Below, one piece after another: positions 1 to 8,814 of a DNA stretch of 64,000 nt (the first letter of the stretch is position 1; the number at the start of each line of letters is the position of its first letter). The position numbers were made by a program, and so were the translations under genes. Below the pieces are notes generated by a model, which was not told the DNA's origin, did no database searches, and saw only the letters and a list, made by a program, of their open reading frames with translations. The DNA is taken from positions 2,737,234 to 2,801,233 of the forward strand of contig JABFRN010000001.1 in assembly GCA_013141175.1 (NCBI GenBank). The letters run 5' to 3'. This DNA is from Lysobacter sp. (GTDB lineage Bacteria; Pseudomonadota; Gammaproteobacteria; Xanthomonadales; Xanthomonadaceae).

Positions 1-1095
1 GCAGCGGCGTTCAACGACAAGAATGCGATCACCGCGGATCCGTTCGACGCCGATTTTGTCTACGCGGTATGGGATCGCCTGATCGCCTCCAACAATACCG
101 GCCCCGCCTATCTCGCGCGCAGCACCAACAACGGCGCCAGTTGGGAGCCGGCGCGGCCGATCTTCGATCCCGGCACGCGCAACCAGACCATCGGCAATAT
201 CGTGGTGGTGCTGCCGGGCGGTCTGTTGCTGGACGTGTTCGCGCAGATCGACAGTCCGCTCGGCGGGCTGCAGCGCGCGCGGGTCGCGGTGATCCGTTCG
301 TTCGATCGCGGCAACACCTGGTCGGCGCCGGTCTACATTGCCGACATGCTGGGGATCGGCGTCACCGATCCTTCCACGGGCACGGCGATACGCGATGGCG
401 CGATCGTCCCGGAGATCGCGGTCGGGCCGAATGGCGAGGTCTTCGTCGCGTGGCAGGACTCGCGTTTCAGCGGTGGGCTGTACGACGGCATCGCGGTCTC
501 GCGTTCCAGCGACGGCGGACTGACGTGGTCGACGCCCGTGCGCGTCAACGGCGCGCCGAACGTGCCCGCATTCACGCCGAGCATTCACGTCCTGCCGGAC
601 GGCACCGTCGGCGTGACCTACTACGATCTGCGCAGCGATACCGCGACGGCGCCGCTGTTCACCGACAGCTGGCTGGCGCGCTCCCGCGATGGCGGCGCAA
701 CGTGGAGCGATCTGCGCATCGCCGAGCCGTTCGACATGAACTTCGCGCCGTTCGCGCGCGGACTGTTCGTCGGCGATTATCAGGGATTGATGAGCGCTGG
801 CGGCGAATTCCTGCCGTTCCATGTGCGCGCCAACAGCGGCGCCGACGACAACCGCACCGATGTGTTCGCGATCTCGCTGGCGAACGTGCCGCGCGACAGC
901 GGCACGCGGATGCCGGCTGCGGCGATGCAGCGCGACATGCGCGCGCGCCAGGCGCCTGCGGATTTCAGGCCGGGCATCGCGCTGCGCCAGCGCGTCGACG
1001 CGAATCTGCGCAAGCGCCTGCGCCGGCCGCCCGAGCCGGGCGCGCCGTCGCGGATGATGCCGCACTACGCAACGCTGGCGCTGCTGCAGCGCTGA
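1..1095 (+). CDS. BNR-repeat (sialidase-like propeller) protein, 5' end cut off by window
   Basis: The reading frame is open from base 1 to the TGA at 1093-1095, so the N-terminus lies outside the window. The visible 364 residues contain at least four Asp-box/BNR-like motifs (STNNGASW, SFDRGNTW, SSDGGLTW, SRDGGATW), the hallmark of six-bladed sialidase-type beta-propellers. These motifs also occur in secreted proteins without sialidase activity, and I see no sialidase Arg triad that I could assign with confidence. The tail after about residue 300 is Arg/Ala/Pro-rich and looks non-catalytic. The product is probably an exported glycan-binding or glycoside-hydrolase-like protein; its substrate cannot be told from this fragment. 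Confidence 0.75.
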   Translation, partial: AAAFNDKNAITADPFDADFVYAVWDRLIASNNTGPAYLARSTNNGASWEPARPIFDPGTRNQTIGNIVVVLPGGLLLDVFAQIDSPLGGLQRARVAVIRSFDRGNTWSAPVYIADMLGIGVTDPSTGTAIRDGAIVPEIAVGPNGEVFVAWQDSRFSGGLYDGIAVSRSSDGGLTWSTPVRVNGAPNVPAFTPSIHVLPDGTVGVTYYDLRSDTATAPLFTDSWLARSRDGGATWSDLRIAEPFDMNFAPFARGLFVGDYQGLMSAGGEFLPFHVRANSGADDNRTDVFAISLANVPRDSGTRMPAAAMQRDMRARQAPADFRPGIALRQRVDANLRKRLRRPPEPGAPSRMMPHYATLALLQR

Positions 1096-1143
1096 GCACA
1101 AGGAGCGCCTACAATCCCTGACCCTTTCCCGTCAGGCACCGGC

Positions 1144-1689
1144 ATGTCGCCAAAATCCACCGTGGTCAAGGTCGAGCTGCAGGTCAGCGACATGGACCGG
1201 CATTACTACGCCCAGCACAACCTGACCCTGGCCCAGCATCCGTCCGAAACCGACGTGCGACTGATGGTGCGGCTGCTGGCGTTCGCGCTGTACGCGGACG
1301 AACGTCTGGAATTCGGCCGCGGCCTGAGCGACGACAGCGAGCCGGATCTGTGGCAGCGCGATTACGTGGGCGATATCCAGCGCTGGATCGAACTCGGCCA
1401 GCCCGACGAAAGCCGCATCCGCAAAGCCTGCGCGCGCGCGGAGCAGGTGGTGGTGGTGAATTACGGCGGCCACGCCGCGGAGGTGTGGTGGAACAGGATT
1501 TCAGCCAGCCTGTCGCGGTTCGACAATCTCACCGTGATCGATCTGGATCCGAAAGCGATCGATGAGATCGTAGGCCATCTGCAGCGCGGCATGCGCCTCA
1601 CCGCGATGATCCAGGACACCGAAGTGCAGCTGATGAGCGACAGCCTGAACGTGGCGCTGACGCCACGGGTGCGGATGGCGGCGACTTGA
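1144..1689 (+). CDS. yaeQ: YaeQ family protein
   Basis: A 181-residue protein that matches the YaeQ family along its whole length: N-terminal VKVELQVSD strand, the DRHYYAQHNLTLAQHPSE segment, a central WIELGQPDE motif and the YGGHAAEVWW motif near residue 110-120. YaeQ proteins adopt a PD-(D/E)XK nuclease-like fold. An early link to RfaH-independent haemolysin expression was withdrawn, so the physiological role is unknown. The ATG at 1144 follows the upstream gene by 48 bp and gives the usual family length of about 180 residues. Confidence 0.92.
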   Translation: MSPKSTVVKVELQVSDMDRHYYAQHNLTLAQHPSETDVRLMVRLLAFALYADERLEFGRGLSDDSEPDLWQRDYVGDIQRWIELGQPDESRIRKACARAEQVVVVNYGGHAAEVWWNRISASLSRFDNLTVIDLDPKAIDEIVGHLQRGMRLTAMIQDTEVQLMSDSLNVALTPRVRMAAT

Positions 1690-1702
1690 GTCGCCGGAAA
1701 GC

Positions 1703-2365
1703 TCAGTCGCGATCCGGCGCACCCAGCGGAAAATACGCACGATAAGGCCGCGCCTCGTCGACGGCGCGGACTACCGAGGGACGCGCGAGCAGCCGCTGGC
1801 GATACGCGTGGACGTTCGCGAACGATGGATCGATGGCGTGGGTCCAGTCGGCGTAGAAGAGGAAAGGCGCGGCGCCGCAATCCGCAAGGCTGAAATGTTC
1901 GCCCGCCGCCCATTCGCGATCGCGCATGCGCGCGTCGAGCCATGCGTAGGCTTTTTCCAGCATCGCGCGCGCTTCGGTCACGCCATACGCGTCGCGCGCG
2001 GCTTCCGGCCGGAGGCTGTCGAAGACGAATTTCTGCTGCGGCGTGGAGACATAGTTGTCGAAGAAGCGGTCGAGCATGCGTACTTCCAGTGCGGCTTCGG
2101 CGTCCTCGGGGATCAGGCGTACCGGTCCGGGAAAGCGCAGGCCGAGATACTCGACGATGATGCTGGCCTCGACGACCATCCGTGGACCGTCCAGCAGTAC
2201 CGGGAAGCGAGGGATCGGCCACAGCGAGGCGAGTCTGCGCGTGTTCTCCGGGCCATCTTCGCCGTCGAGGATGCGAAACTCGAACGGCGTGCCGTTCTCG
2301 TACAGTGCGATCAGCACTTTCTGCGAATACGATGAAAACGGATGGGCATAAAGCTGAAGGGACAT
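1703..2365 (-). CDS. Glutathione S-transferase family protein
   Basis: A 220-residue protein with an N-terminal thioredoxin-like GST domain (strand LQLYAHPFSSYSQKVLIAL, cis-Pro region RFPVLLD, then VEASIIVEYL carrying the Glu-Ser/Ala glutathione contact) and an all-helical C-terminal domain ending in the SLADCGAAPFL motif. It probably conjugates or reduces small electrophiles with glutathione in the cytosol. The ATG at 2365 was chosen over an upstream one because AGGAG lies at the right distance before it and the family starts exactly there. It is a single gene, convergent with yaeQ. Confidence 0.9.
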   Translation of the reverse strand: MSLQLYAHPFSSYSQKVLIALYENGTPFEFRILDGEDGPENTRRLASLWPIPRFPVLLDGPRMVVEASIIVEYLGLRFPGPVRLIPEDAEAALEVRMLDRFFDNYVSTPQQKFVFDSLRPEAARDAYGVTEARAMLEKAYAWLDARMRDREWAAGEHFSLADCGAAPFLFYADWTHAIDPSFANVHAYRQRLLARPSVVRAVDEARPYRAYFPLGAPDRD

Positions 2366-2556
2366 CGCGTGCTCCTGAATCGGCGGGGGATGGCATCGAG
2401 ACGAACCAGGGGGCACGGACTCGACATGCCGGCGCTTTCCGCCGTCCTGACCCGGTCATGACCATGCCATCGTCATGGAACGATACACGCGCCGATCCCG
2501 TTATGATCGCCATGACCTGCGATGCCGTCCGCGTCGCGTCGCAAGAGAATCCCACG

Positions 2557-2934
2557 ATGCCAGCCTTACGCTCTTTTGCCGCGCTGTTGGTCGCCCTGTG
2601 TGCCAGCGCCCCCGTTTTCGCCTCCGAATCCAACAAGTGGCGCCTCGAGTTCAGCGGCGCGGCCGAGTCCGCGGGTGAAATCGTGCTCGAGATCGTGCCG
2701 AAGGGGCGCGAAGCGGTGCGGGTACGGGTGGCGATCGAACGCAACGACGGCGAGAACCGGGTCGCGCGCAAGGTGAAGACCGCGATCGACCGCCAGGCCG
2801 GGCGCTGGGTCGATGCCGAATTGGACGATGGCGAGGACGTGCTGGTGCAGCGCCGTTTGCTGCGACCGCGGGTGTCCATCGCGCTGGTGTCCAGCACCGT
2901 GAAGGACGTGCGGATCAACTTCGACAAGGAGTGA
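2557..2934 (+). CDS. Small exported protein of unknown function
   Basis: A 125-residue protein with a clear signal peptide (about residues 1-22, hydrophobic core LLVALCASAPVFA) followed by a charged, beta-rich domain of about 100 residues with alternating Lys/Glu/Arg and the closing sequence VRINFDKE. I do not recognise the family. An in-frame ATG at 2503 exists, but the start at 2557 places the signal peptide at the N-terminus. It lies alone between the GST gene and a small zinc-finger gene. The product is probably periplasmic. Confidence 0.7.
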   Translation: MPALRSFAALLVALCASAPVFASESNKWRLEFSGAAESAGEIVLEIVPKGREAVRVRVAIERNDGENRVARKVKTAIDRQAGRWVDAELDDGEDVLVQRRLLRPRVSIALVSSTVKDVRINFDKE

Positions 2935-3025
2935 TGCGGGCGCCGGTGCCGTGCAGCGCGGCCGACGCGATCATCCCGCTGCGTTCGGGTACGTGTAGTA
3001 CCTCGTTGATATTTCGGAGGCGATC

Positions 3026-3292
3026 ATGGCGACCGGATGGGCAGGCGATGGTGCCGTACAGGACCAGATCGACGCCACCGTCAAGGACGGTATCCAGCGC
3101 GTGCGCAACCGGCTGCCGCAAGGGCCCGGTTTGACGCACTGCGAAGACTGCGATGCGGACATTCCAGAGGCGCGGCGCAAGGCTGTGCCGGGCGTGCGCC
3201 TGTGCGTGAACTGCCAGGATGCCCACGACAAGGCGGACGCCAAGAGCAGCGGCTACAACCGTCGAGGCAGCAAGGACAGCCAGCTGCGCTGA
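3026..3292 (+). CDS. DksA/TraR family C4-type zinc finger protein (short form)
   Basis: An 88-residue protein with a four-cysteine zinc finger (CEDCD at residues 39-43, then CVNC at 60-63) separated by IPEARRKAVPG, which is the DksA/TraR signature. It lacks the long N-terminal coiled coil of true DksA, so it belongs to the short YbiI/TraR-like group. Such proteins can bind the RNA polymerase secondary channel or have unknown roles. A strong GGAGG at 3016-3020 sits 5 bp before the ATG. The last 20 residues are Lys/Ser-rich and probably disordered. Confidence 0.9.
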   Translation: MATGWAGDGAVQDQIDATVKDGIQRVRNRLPQGPGLTHCEDCDADIPEARRKAVPGVRLCVNCQDAHDKADAKSSGYNRRGSKDSQLR

Positions 3293-3353
3293 ACGCAAGG
3301 CGTTGATTTCCCTGAACACCATGGCCGGTGTTCGATCCCTGACCGGAAAAATT

Positions 3354-3369
3354 TGTGATCGATGTCACG
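3354..3369. promoter_or_regulatory. CRP/Clp-like binding site
   Basis: The sequence TGTGA-TCGATG-TCACG matches the CRP/Clp consensus TGTGA-N6-TCACA at nine of ten conserved positions. Xanthomonadaceae use the CRP homologue Clp with the same consensus. The site lies between the 3' ends of two convergent genes, so its target is not obvious. It may be a chance match, or it may control an unannotated small RNA or ORF. Confidence 0.4.
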
Positions 3370-3532
3370 AGATCTCGATCGCGCAAGTCCAGGATGGCCG
3401 CCGGTTGCAGGGGGTCGCGTTGTAACAAAAGGCGGCGATGAGGCCGTCAAGCGATCCCCCGAAGCTCAACGACGCGCAGCGACCCTGCCGTGCACGGATG
3501 CCGTAACAGCGACACAGCGACTGAAAGACGAA

Positions 3533-3564
3533 GCCGCCGGGGCGGGCGTCTCCGCCCCGACGGT
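3533..3564 (-). terminator. GC-rich hairpin downstream of the membrane-anchored protein gene
   Basis: GGGGCGG (3539-3545) pairs with CCGCCCC (3552-3558), and the stem extends outwards with one G-U pair to about 12 bp. It lies 10-40 bp beyond the stop codon (3574) of the minus-strand gene and is a plausible transcription end, without a strong U tract. Confidence 0.5.
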
Positions 3565-3573
3565 GTTGCAACG

Positions 3574-4260
3574 TCAGTCCCGCCGCAGCCACCACAGGAA
3601 CAGCGCGAGCAGCACGCTGAGCACGATGCCGACCTTCAGTACCGTGCCGAGCCGGGTCTGCTGGCCGGGCAGCGCACTGCGGTTGTAGTCGCCATGGAAC
3701 AGACGTGCGCGGATCGCCTTCGGAGCGAGGTTTTTGCGGTCCTGCAACGCGAGCCGTACTTCCACATAGGTCTTGTCGGGAAAGCTGTAGGCATGCCCCT
3801 CGCGGCCGACCCACGCCGCCTGCGGCGCGCTGCCGACATTGACGACGCTCTCGCCCATGTAGGCGGTGCGGATGCCGATGACACCCAGCGTGATCGGGAT
3901 GGCGCATGGATCGCGCGCCTCGGGGCATTCGATGCCGACATCGATCAGCGCTTCGCCGTCCATGTCGTCGCTGGGTCGCGTCGCGGCGTAGTCGATGAGC
4001 AGGGTGACCGGGCCCTTGCTCGCGTCGTAAGTGAATCGACCGGCTTCAAGCCGGCTGTAGTCCTTGGCCTGCGCCTGGATCTCCGGGCCGGTCCAGGTCG
4101 TATCGGCAAGCATTTCCAGCGGCTTCGCCGGATCCTTGCTTTCGAGCGGCATCGGCAGGGCGTTCGACTGCGCGAAGACCGCAAGGGGCGCTGCGATCAG
4201 TGCGCCGGACAGCGCGAGACGCTGGATGCAGCGACGCATGGCGATACCGGATCCGATCAT
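3574..4260 (-). CDS. Exported, C-terminally membrane-anchored protein of unknown function
   Basis: A 228-residue protein with a signal peptide (about 8-30, ending AVFAQ), a beta-rich extracytoplasmic region of about 165 residues containing two Cys (ECPEARDPCAIP), and a C-terminal transmembrane helix (about 205-225, GTVLKVGIVLSVLLALFLWW) closed by RRD. This layout indicates a periplasmic domain tethered to the inner membrane. The family is not recognised. The start could be the ATG at 4260 or at 4239; neither has a strong ribosome-binding site. It lies 34 bp downstream of the next gene on the same strand and may be co-transcribed with it. Confidence 0.7.
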   Translation of the reverse strand: MIGSGIAMRRCIQRLALSGALIAAPLAVFAQSNALPMPLESKDPAKPLEMLADTTWTGPEIQAQAKDYSRLEAGRFTYDASKGPVTLLIDYAATRPSDDMDGEALIDVGIECPEARDPCAIPITLGVIGIRTAYMGESVVNVGSAPQAAWVGREGHAYSFPDKTYVEVRLALQDRKNLAPKAIRARLFHGDYNRSALPGQQTRLGTVLKVGIVLSVLLALFLWWLRRD

Positions 4261-4294
4261 GTCGAAATCATCCGCAAGAAGTGAAAGACGGCGA

Positions 4295-4663
4295 TCATTC
4301 GATCACCCGCCAACCGCCCGGGCCATCGAACATCGTCACCTTGGTGTCGATGCTCTCGGTCTGCGTTTTCACCGGCGGGAAACTCGCGTTGTAGGTGATC
4401 TCGCACACGTACACGCGATCGCCGCCGGTGCAGCCGCGCTTGCTCACCGAGTGCAGGCGGATGTCGAAACGGATGTCGCGGAAACCGCCGGCGGATCCGA
4501 GGTTGATCTTCACGCCGCCGCGATCGTTGTAATGATCGAGATGCTCGCGCAGCGCGCTCTCGAGATCACTCTGGCCGGGTTCGCCGCCGCCGACGCTGCA
4601 GGCGGCGGGCGCGAGCAGCGCGGCGAGCAGGGCTGCCCGTAATCGACCTTTGCGGAGCCTCAT
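4295..4663 (-). CDS. Small putative lipoprotein, unknown function
   Basis: A 122-residue protein with an Arg/Lys-rich start, a short hydrophobic stretch (AALLAALLAPAAC) and a cysteine at residue 22 that could be lipidated, although the -3 residue is Pro rather than Leu, so the lipobox is atypical. The mature part has a helical segment followed by a beta-rich part with a Cys pair (GCTGGDRVYVCE). It resembles small periplasmic ancillary lipoproteins, but I cannot name a family. It is followed by the membrane-anchored gene on the same strand. Confidence 0.65.
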   Translation of the reverse strand: MRLRKGRLRAALLAALLAPAACSVGGGEPGQSDLESALREHLDHYNDRGGVKINLGSAGGFRDIRFDIRLHSVSKRGCTGGDRVYVCEITYNASFPPVKTQTESIDTKVTMFDGPGGWRVIE

Positions 4664-4777
4664 CGCATCCCCCTGCGCGGACCGGATTCTGCGCGCGAGG
4701 ATAGCCCAGTCGATGCGGCTTGTCGCCGTGGCCCGGATCGGCTTTCGCGTATCCGGGCACGGGGTGTCACGACTGCA

Positions 4778-6604
4778 TCAAGGCTGGTAGGTCACCCTCA
4801 ACGTCGCCGTCGCACCCTTGTCGATCCAGAGGTAGTTCGTCGTGGTCTGGTTGCTGGCGAAGCGCAGTCGCAGTTGGGTGCGGCCGGTCCTGTTGATCGC
4901 GGCGAGGCCGCTTGCGGCGAAGAGATTGCTGGTCTGGTTGCCGCCTGCGAACGACAGCAGTTGGGCGACGGCGCTCGACGTCGTGGCTGCGGCCCAGTCG
5001 CCGGTTTCGATGATGCATGCGCCGAGGCAGCCGGTGTGCGCGTCGATCACCAGGCTGTTGCCGGCGGGATTGCTCCACGGGTCGCCGGAAGCACTGCGGT
5101 AAGCGACGGTGAGCGTGGCCGAGGTCACGGTGGCGCCGTCGGGCAGCGAAGACGTGTCGAACGACAGCAGCGTGCGATTGAATTTGCTGTCGGTGCCGCG
5201 ACCGATGGCCAGACCGAGGCTGGATTCCAGCGTGCCGACCGCAGGTGCGGTGCCGCCGCTGCCGGCTTTGACGTAACCATCGTTGGCGTCTTCGTTGGAG
5301 AAGGTGACGGTGACCGGCGTGGTGCCGCCGCCACCGCCCGTGCCGCCGGTGACGGTCACGTTCACCGACGCCGAGCTGCCGGTGTTGCCGGCCAGATCGA
5401 CCGCGCGCGCCTGCAGTGCATGCGCGCCGTTGCTGGCGGTGGTGCTGTTCCAACTGTAGGCGTAAGGCGCGGTGGCGTCGCTGCCGAGCAGCGCGCCATC
5501 GAGCAGGAATTCGACGTGATCCACACCGATGTTGTCGCTGGCGTTCGCGGCGATCGCGACGGTGCCGCTGACCGTGGCGCCGTTGGCGGGTGCGGTGATC
5601 GTCGCGGTCGGCGCGACGCCGTCGAGATTGTCGAGGCCGAAGAAACGCGCGATGTGGTAGCTCGAACACAGGTTCACGTCGAGGATGTACGCGCCCGCCG
5701 TGCCGCATTGGGTCGCGCCGGCGCCCGGGTCCACCGGCGTGCCGTGGCCCATGCCGGTGATGGTGTAGGTTTCGACCCGCGCTTGCCCCGATGCGGTTTT
5801 ATAGACGTTGTGCGGAAAACCGCCGACGGTGTCGCTGACTTCCGGCGTCTGGTCGATGCCGTGCACATTGGTCCACTGTTCCATGCTCTCGGTCAGGTTC
5901 AGCGGACGCACGACGAAATCGCCATCGCCGTGCCAGATCGAGACGATCGGCCACGGCCCGGTCCAGGTCGAGGATGCACGCACCTTGTCGCCCCACTGCG
6001 CGGGCGTGAGGTTGCTGCCGGGATTCATGCAACTGAAAGCGGCGCTCTGGCTGGTCGCGCAGCGATGCGGCAGCCCGGCGATGATGGCGCCGCCGGCGAA
6101 CACGTCCGGATACGCGGCGAGCATGGTCGATGTCATCGCGCCGCCGGCGGACAATCCGGTGATGTAGACGCGCGATGCGGCGGTGCCGTGATCGACGACC
6201 ATCCGATCGACCATCTGTTTGATCGACAGCGCTTCGCCCTGGCCGCGAGCGGTATCGCCCGATTCGAACCAGTTGAAGCAACCGCTGGAATTGTTGGCGC
6301 TCTGCTGCTGCGGCAACAACAGCGCGAAGCGGAAGCGATCCGCGAACAGTTGCCAACCGGTTTCGGCGTCGTAGTTCGCGGCGGTCTGCGAACAGCCGTG
6401 CAATGCGACCACCAGCGGTGCGTTCGTCGACAAGCCGCTGGGCACGTATTTGAACATGCGCAGATTGCCGGGATTGCTGCCGAAGCCGGTGACTTCCGTC
6501 TGCGCGGACGCGGGCGAAGCGATCAGCGCGAACAGCAGCGCGAACAGTGCGAACGGGCGACGTGCAACGGGGACGAGACGGGCAACGAATGCGAGCGCGG
6601 ACAT
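4778..6604 (-). CDS. Secreted PHB-depolymerase-type esterase with Ig-like and C-terminal beta modules
   Basis: A 608-residue protein. Residues 1-34 form a signal peptide ending in ASAQ. Residues 45-320 are an extracellular PHB depolymerase/feruloyl-esterase alpha/beta hydrolase: oxyanion motif LHGC (68-71), lipase box GLSAGG (150-155, nucleophile Ser152), later WHGDGD and GMGHGTPVD, which supply Asp and His. A Big_7-type Ig-like domain follows (starting at APTATITAPANG), then a Gly/Thr linker and a C-terminal domain of about 175 residues like the DNRLRE/CBM96 module. AGGAGG lies just before the ATG at 6604. It probably hydrolyses extracellular polyesters or feruloyl esters; the substrate is not determinable from sequence alone. 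Confidence 0.85.
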   Translation of the reverse strand: MSALAFVARLVPVARRPFALFALLFALIASPASAQTEVTGFGSNPGNLRMFKYVPSGLSTNAPLVVALHGCSQTAANYDAETGWQLFADRFRFALLLPQQQSANNSSGCFNWFESGDTARGQGEALSIKQMVDRMVVDHGTAASRVYITGLSAGGAMTSTMLAAYPDVFAGGAIIAGLPHRCATSQSAAFSCMNPGSNLTPAQWGDKVRASSTWTGPWPIVSIWHGDGDFVVRPLNLTESMEQWTNVHGIDQTPEVSDTVGGFPHNVYKTASGQARVETYTITGMGHGTPVDPGAGATQCGTAGAYILDVNLCSSYHIARFFGLDNLDGVAPTATITAPANGATVSGTVAIAANASDNIGVDHVEFLLDGALLGSDATAPYAYSWNSTTASNGAHALQARAVDLAGNTGSSASVNVTVTGGTGGGGGTTPVTVTFSNEDANDGYVKAGSGGTAPAVGTLESSLGLAIGRGTDSKFNRTLLSFDTSSLPDGATVTSATLTVAYRSASGDPWSNPAGNSLVIDAHTGCLGACIIETGDWAAATTSSAVAQLLSFAGGNQTSNLFAASGLAAINRTGRTQLRLRFASNQTTTNYLWIDKGATATLRVTYQP

Positions 6605-6738
6605 CGACGGCACCTCCTGTGGCGGATGGCCGCAGTGGGCCACAGGGATCGGAATCGCGACATTGGCCGATGGGGCAAGCTGCGCTGCAACATCGCGGCG
6701 ACGGCGCTGGCCGCGCGCGACACGCATGTCCCGGAGCT

Positions 6739-7707
6739 TCAGGCGTTCTGATCGTCCGGAGACAACCACCAGCGCTCGCCGTCGGTGGGCGGCGCACTCG
6801 GGACGGCGTCGCGAGTTTCGACGGCATCGAGCCGACGGCCACTGCCGTTGGACACCCAGCGTTGCAGCAGTTTCGAGATCGAATGCCGGCTCTGCGCGGC
6901 GATGCCGAGATTGCGTTCTGGCCACCACTCGCTGCGCTTTTCGACACCGTGCGCATCGCCACCGCGGTGCGGCGCACCGTAACTGCAGCGCAGGCAGTAG
7001 TGCGCGATGCTTTCGGTCCAATCTTCGATGAAAGCGATGCCGGGCATGCGCGCTTCCACCAGCGTGTCGAGATCCTCGTGCTGCGGGCAGCTCACGAAAA
7101 CGGCGAAGGTCTGGAATTCCGAAGTTTCCAGGCGCTCCAGGACGTTGAACACGGGCACCATGCTCTGATGGAAACGGCGTTGGCCGGTGGCGGCGCCGTC
7201 GTGCAGCACGATATCGCCGTAGCGGTAACCGCTGTCCGGCAACGGTACGTTGATCAAACGCGCGCGCACCGGGTCGACGCGACGACCGAACAGGGTTTCG
7301 CCGCGATCCCATGCATTCAATCTGACGCTGGCCACGCCGAAGTTCGCGTCGATCTCGCCGTCGCCGTCGGGAATCCCGATCCCGCAGCCCGTCCACTGGC
7401 GTCGCACTTCGCCCCAGTCGCCGAGCGCGGTTGCGGCGATCGCGGCGTTCCATCGAGATGCTTCGTCCGCGTCGGTACGCAGCGCGAGCGAACGCAGATT
7501 GTGTCGCAGAGAGAGCGGCCAATCGCGCAGATACTTGCAGACCAGGCCTTGCATGTAGTGGTAGTCGGGCATGTCCGGTGCAGCCGCCAGCAACGTATCG
7601 AACCATGCGCGCGCTTCGATCAGATCGCCGTCGTCGTAGGCGGCGTACGCGCGCGCGGCAAGCGCATCGAGTGCGTCGCGATCGACAGGGGGCGGATCGG
7701 TGCTCAT
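6739..7707 (-). CDS. TPR-like repeat protein of unknown function
   Basis: A 322-residue cytosolic protein. Residues 10-110 are helical repeats of TPR type (AYAAYDDGDLIEARAWFDTLLAAAP, then the YHYMQGLVCKYLRDWPLSLRHN pair). The remainder is a mixed alpha/beta region with several Cys and His (SCPQHEDLD, HYCLRCSYG) and a Trp-rich end. I do not recognise the C-terminal domain. The start at 7707 removes a low-complexity upstream extension; an ATG at 7737 is possible. It lies 79 bp from the UbiA-type gene upstream on the same strand. Confidence 0.65.
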   Translation of the reverse strand: MSTDPPPVDRDALDALAARAYAAYDDGDLIEARAWFDTLLAAAPDMPDYHYMQGLVCKYLRDWPLSLRHNLRSLALRTDADEASRWNAAIAATALGDWGEVRRQWTGCGIGIPDGDGEIDANFGVASVRLNAWDRGETLFGRRVDPVRARLINVPLPDSGYRYGDIVLHDGAATGQRRFHQSMVPVFNVLERLETSEFQTFAVFVSCPQHEDLDTLVEARMPGIAFIEDWTESIAHYCLRCSYGAPHRGGDAHGVEKRSEWWPERNLGIAAQSRHSISKLLQRWVSNGSGRRLDAVETRDAVPSAPPTDGERWWLSPDDQNA

Positions 7708-7786
7708 GCCCGAAACTCTCGGAGGACTGGCCTGCATCCTGCCATCGGTGGCGTCCGGCGCATAGCGGTGCGCCGGTTGCCGGGAG

Positions 7787-8713
7787 TCAGCGGCCCGTGG
7801 ACCACAGCGCCATGGCCAGAATGAGGCCATGCGCCTGCGCCGCGATCAGGGTGACGACGATCGCGGGCCGCAGCTTCTGCGGCGCGGCGGCGCATTTGAA
7901 GATCATCGCGGCGCCCGTCAGGGACAGGAGCAGCGTGGGCAGCGCGGCAGCGGCGATCATCGGCAGCGCTCCGCGGCCGATCGCGATCGCAACCCAGCCA
8001 TGCGCGATGACCGCGAGTGCGGCATACAGCAACGCCGCTCGACGCGGCCCCAGGATCACCGCCAAGGTGCGTTTGTCGACCCGCGCATCGGAGGCGGCAT
8101 CCGGAAGTCCGTTCACCAGCAGCAGATCGGCGATCAGCAGCGCGTAGCCGGCGCCGGCGATCGCCGGTACTGTCGAAAAACCGCCGCGCTGCACGTAATC
8201 CGCGCCGATCACGACCAGCCACCACGCCATCGCCACGCTCGGTTCGCCCAGTCCGCGTCCCATCAGGCGCAGCGGTGGCATCGAATATGCCCACGCCAGC
8301 ACGAGCCCCGCAGCTCCGATCCACCCTAGACCGGGCGCATGCAGCGCTGCCGCGAGCGTCGCACCGCCAACGACCGACACGAGCAGCAGGACCGACGCCA
8401 GACGCCCGGTCTGCGCGACCGTGGTCGCGCCGGTCTGGATCAGTCGGGAGCCACCGGTGAACGGCGCGATGCCGGTGTCGTTGCCGTCGTCGGCGCCGCT
8501 GAGCGCATCGGCGAAATCGTTGATGACGTTGGCCGCAGCGTGCGCCACGAGGGCGAGGATCAGCGTGATCGCCGCGAGCCGGGGGGACAGGGCGATGCCC
8601 GATGCGCGCGCGGCGCCCAGGCCGATCGCGACACCGATGGCGGTGGCGGTCAGGAAACCCGGTCGGGTCATCCGCCACAGGGTGTTCCATCGGAGCGTGG
8701 GCGTGGCGGGCAT
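7787..8713 (-). CDS. UbiA-family prenyltransferase (MenA-like)
   Basis: A 308-residue integral membrane protein with eight or nine hydrophobic segments. The first Asp-rich motif is NVINDFADALSGADDGND (about residues 63-80) and the second is DAASDARVDKRTLAV in the later loop. Both bind prenyl diphosphate through Mg2+. The form NDFxD...GxxxFTGGSR is closest to the MenA group (1,4-dihydroxy-2-naphthoate polyprenyltransferase). Xanthomonads normally rely on ubiquinone, so the acceptor is uncertain. The ATG at 8713 gives the usual family length of about 300 residues. Confidence 0.85.
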   Translation of the reverse strand: MPATPTLRWNTLWRMTRPGFLTATAIGVAIGLGAARASGIALSPRLAAITLILALVAHAAANVINDFADALSGADDGNDTGIAPFTGGSRLIQTGATTVAQTGRLASVLLLVSVVGGATLAAALHAPGLGWIGAAGLVLAWAYSMPPLRLMGRGLGEPSVAMAWWLVVIGADYVQRGGFSTVPAIAGAGYALLIADLLLVNGLPDAASDARVDKRTLAVILGPRRAALLYAALAVIAHGWVAIAIGRGALPMIAAAALPTLLLSLTGAAMIFKCAAAPQKLRPAIVVTLIAAQAHGLILAMALWSTGR

Positions 8714-8814
8714 GGGGCGGCATGGTACGCGAGTCGCCCCGAGGGTTGCGCTGTCGCGGGGCGGTCTCAAGTTGTATCGTGCGCCGGAGGTGGATCGCGA
8801 TTGGAGAGCACGCA

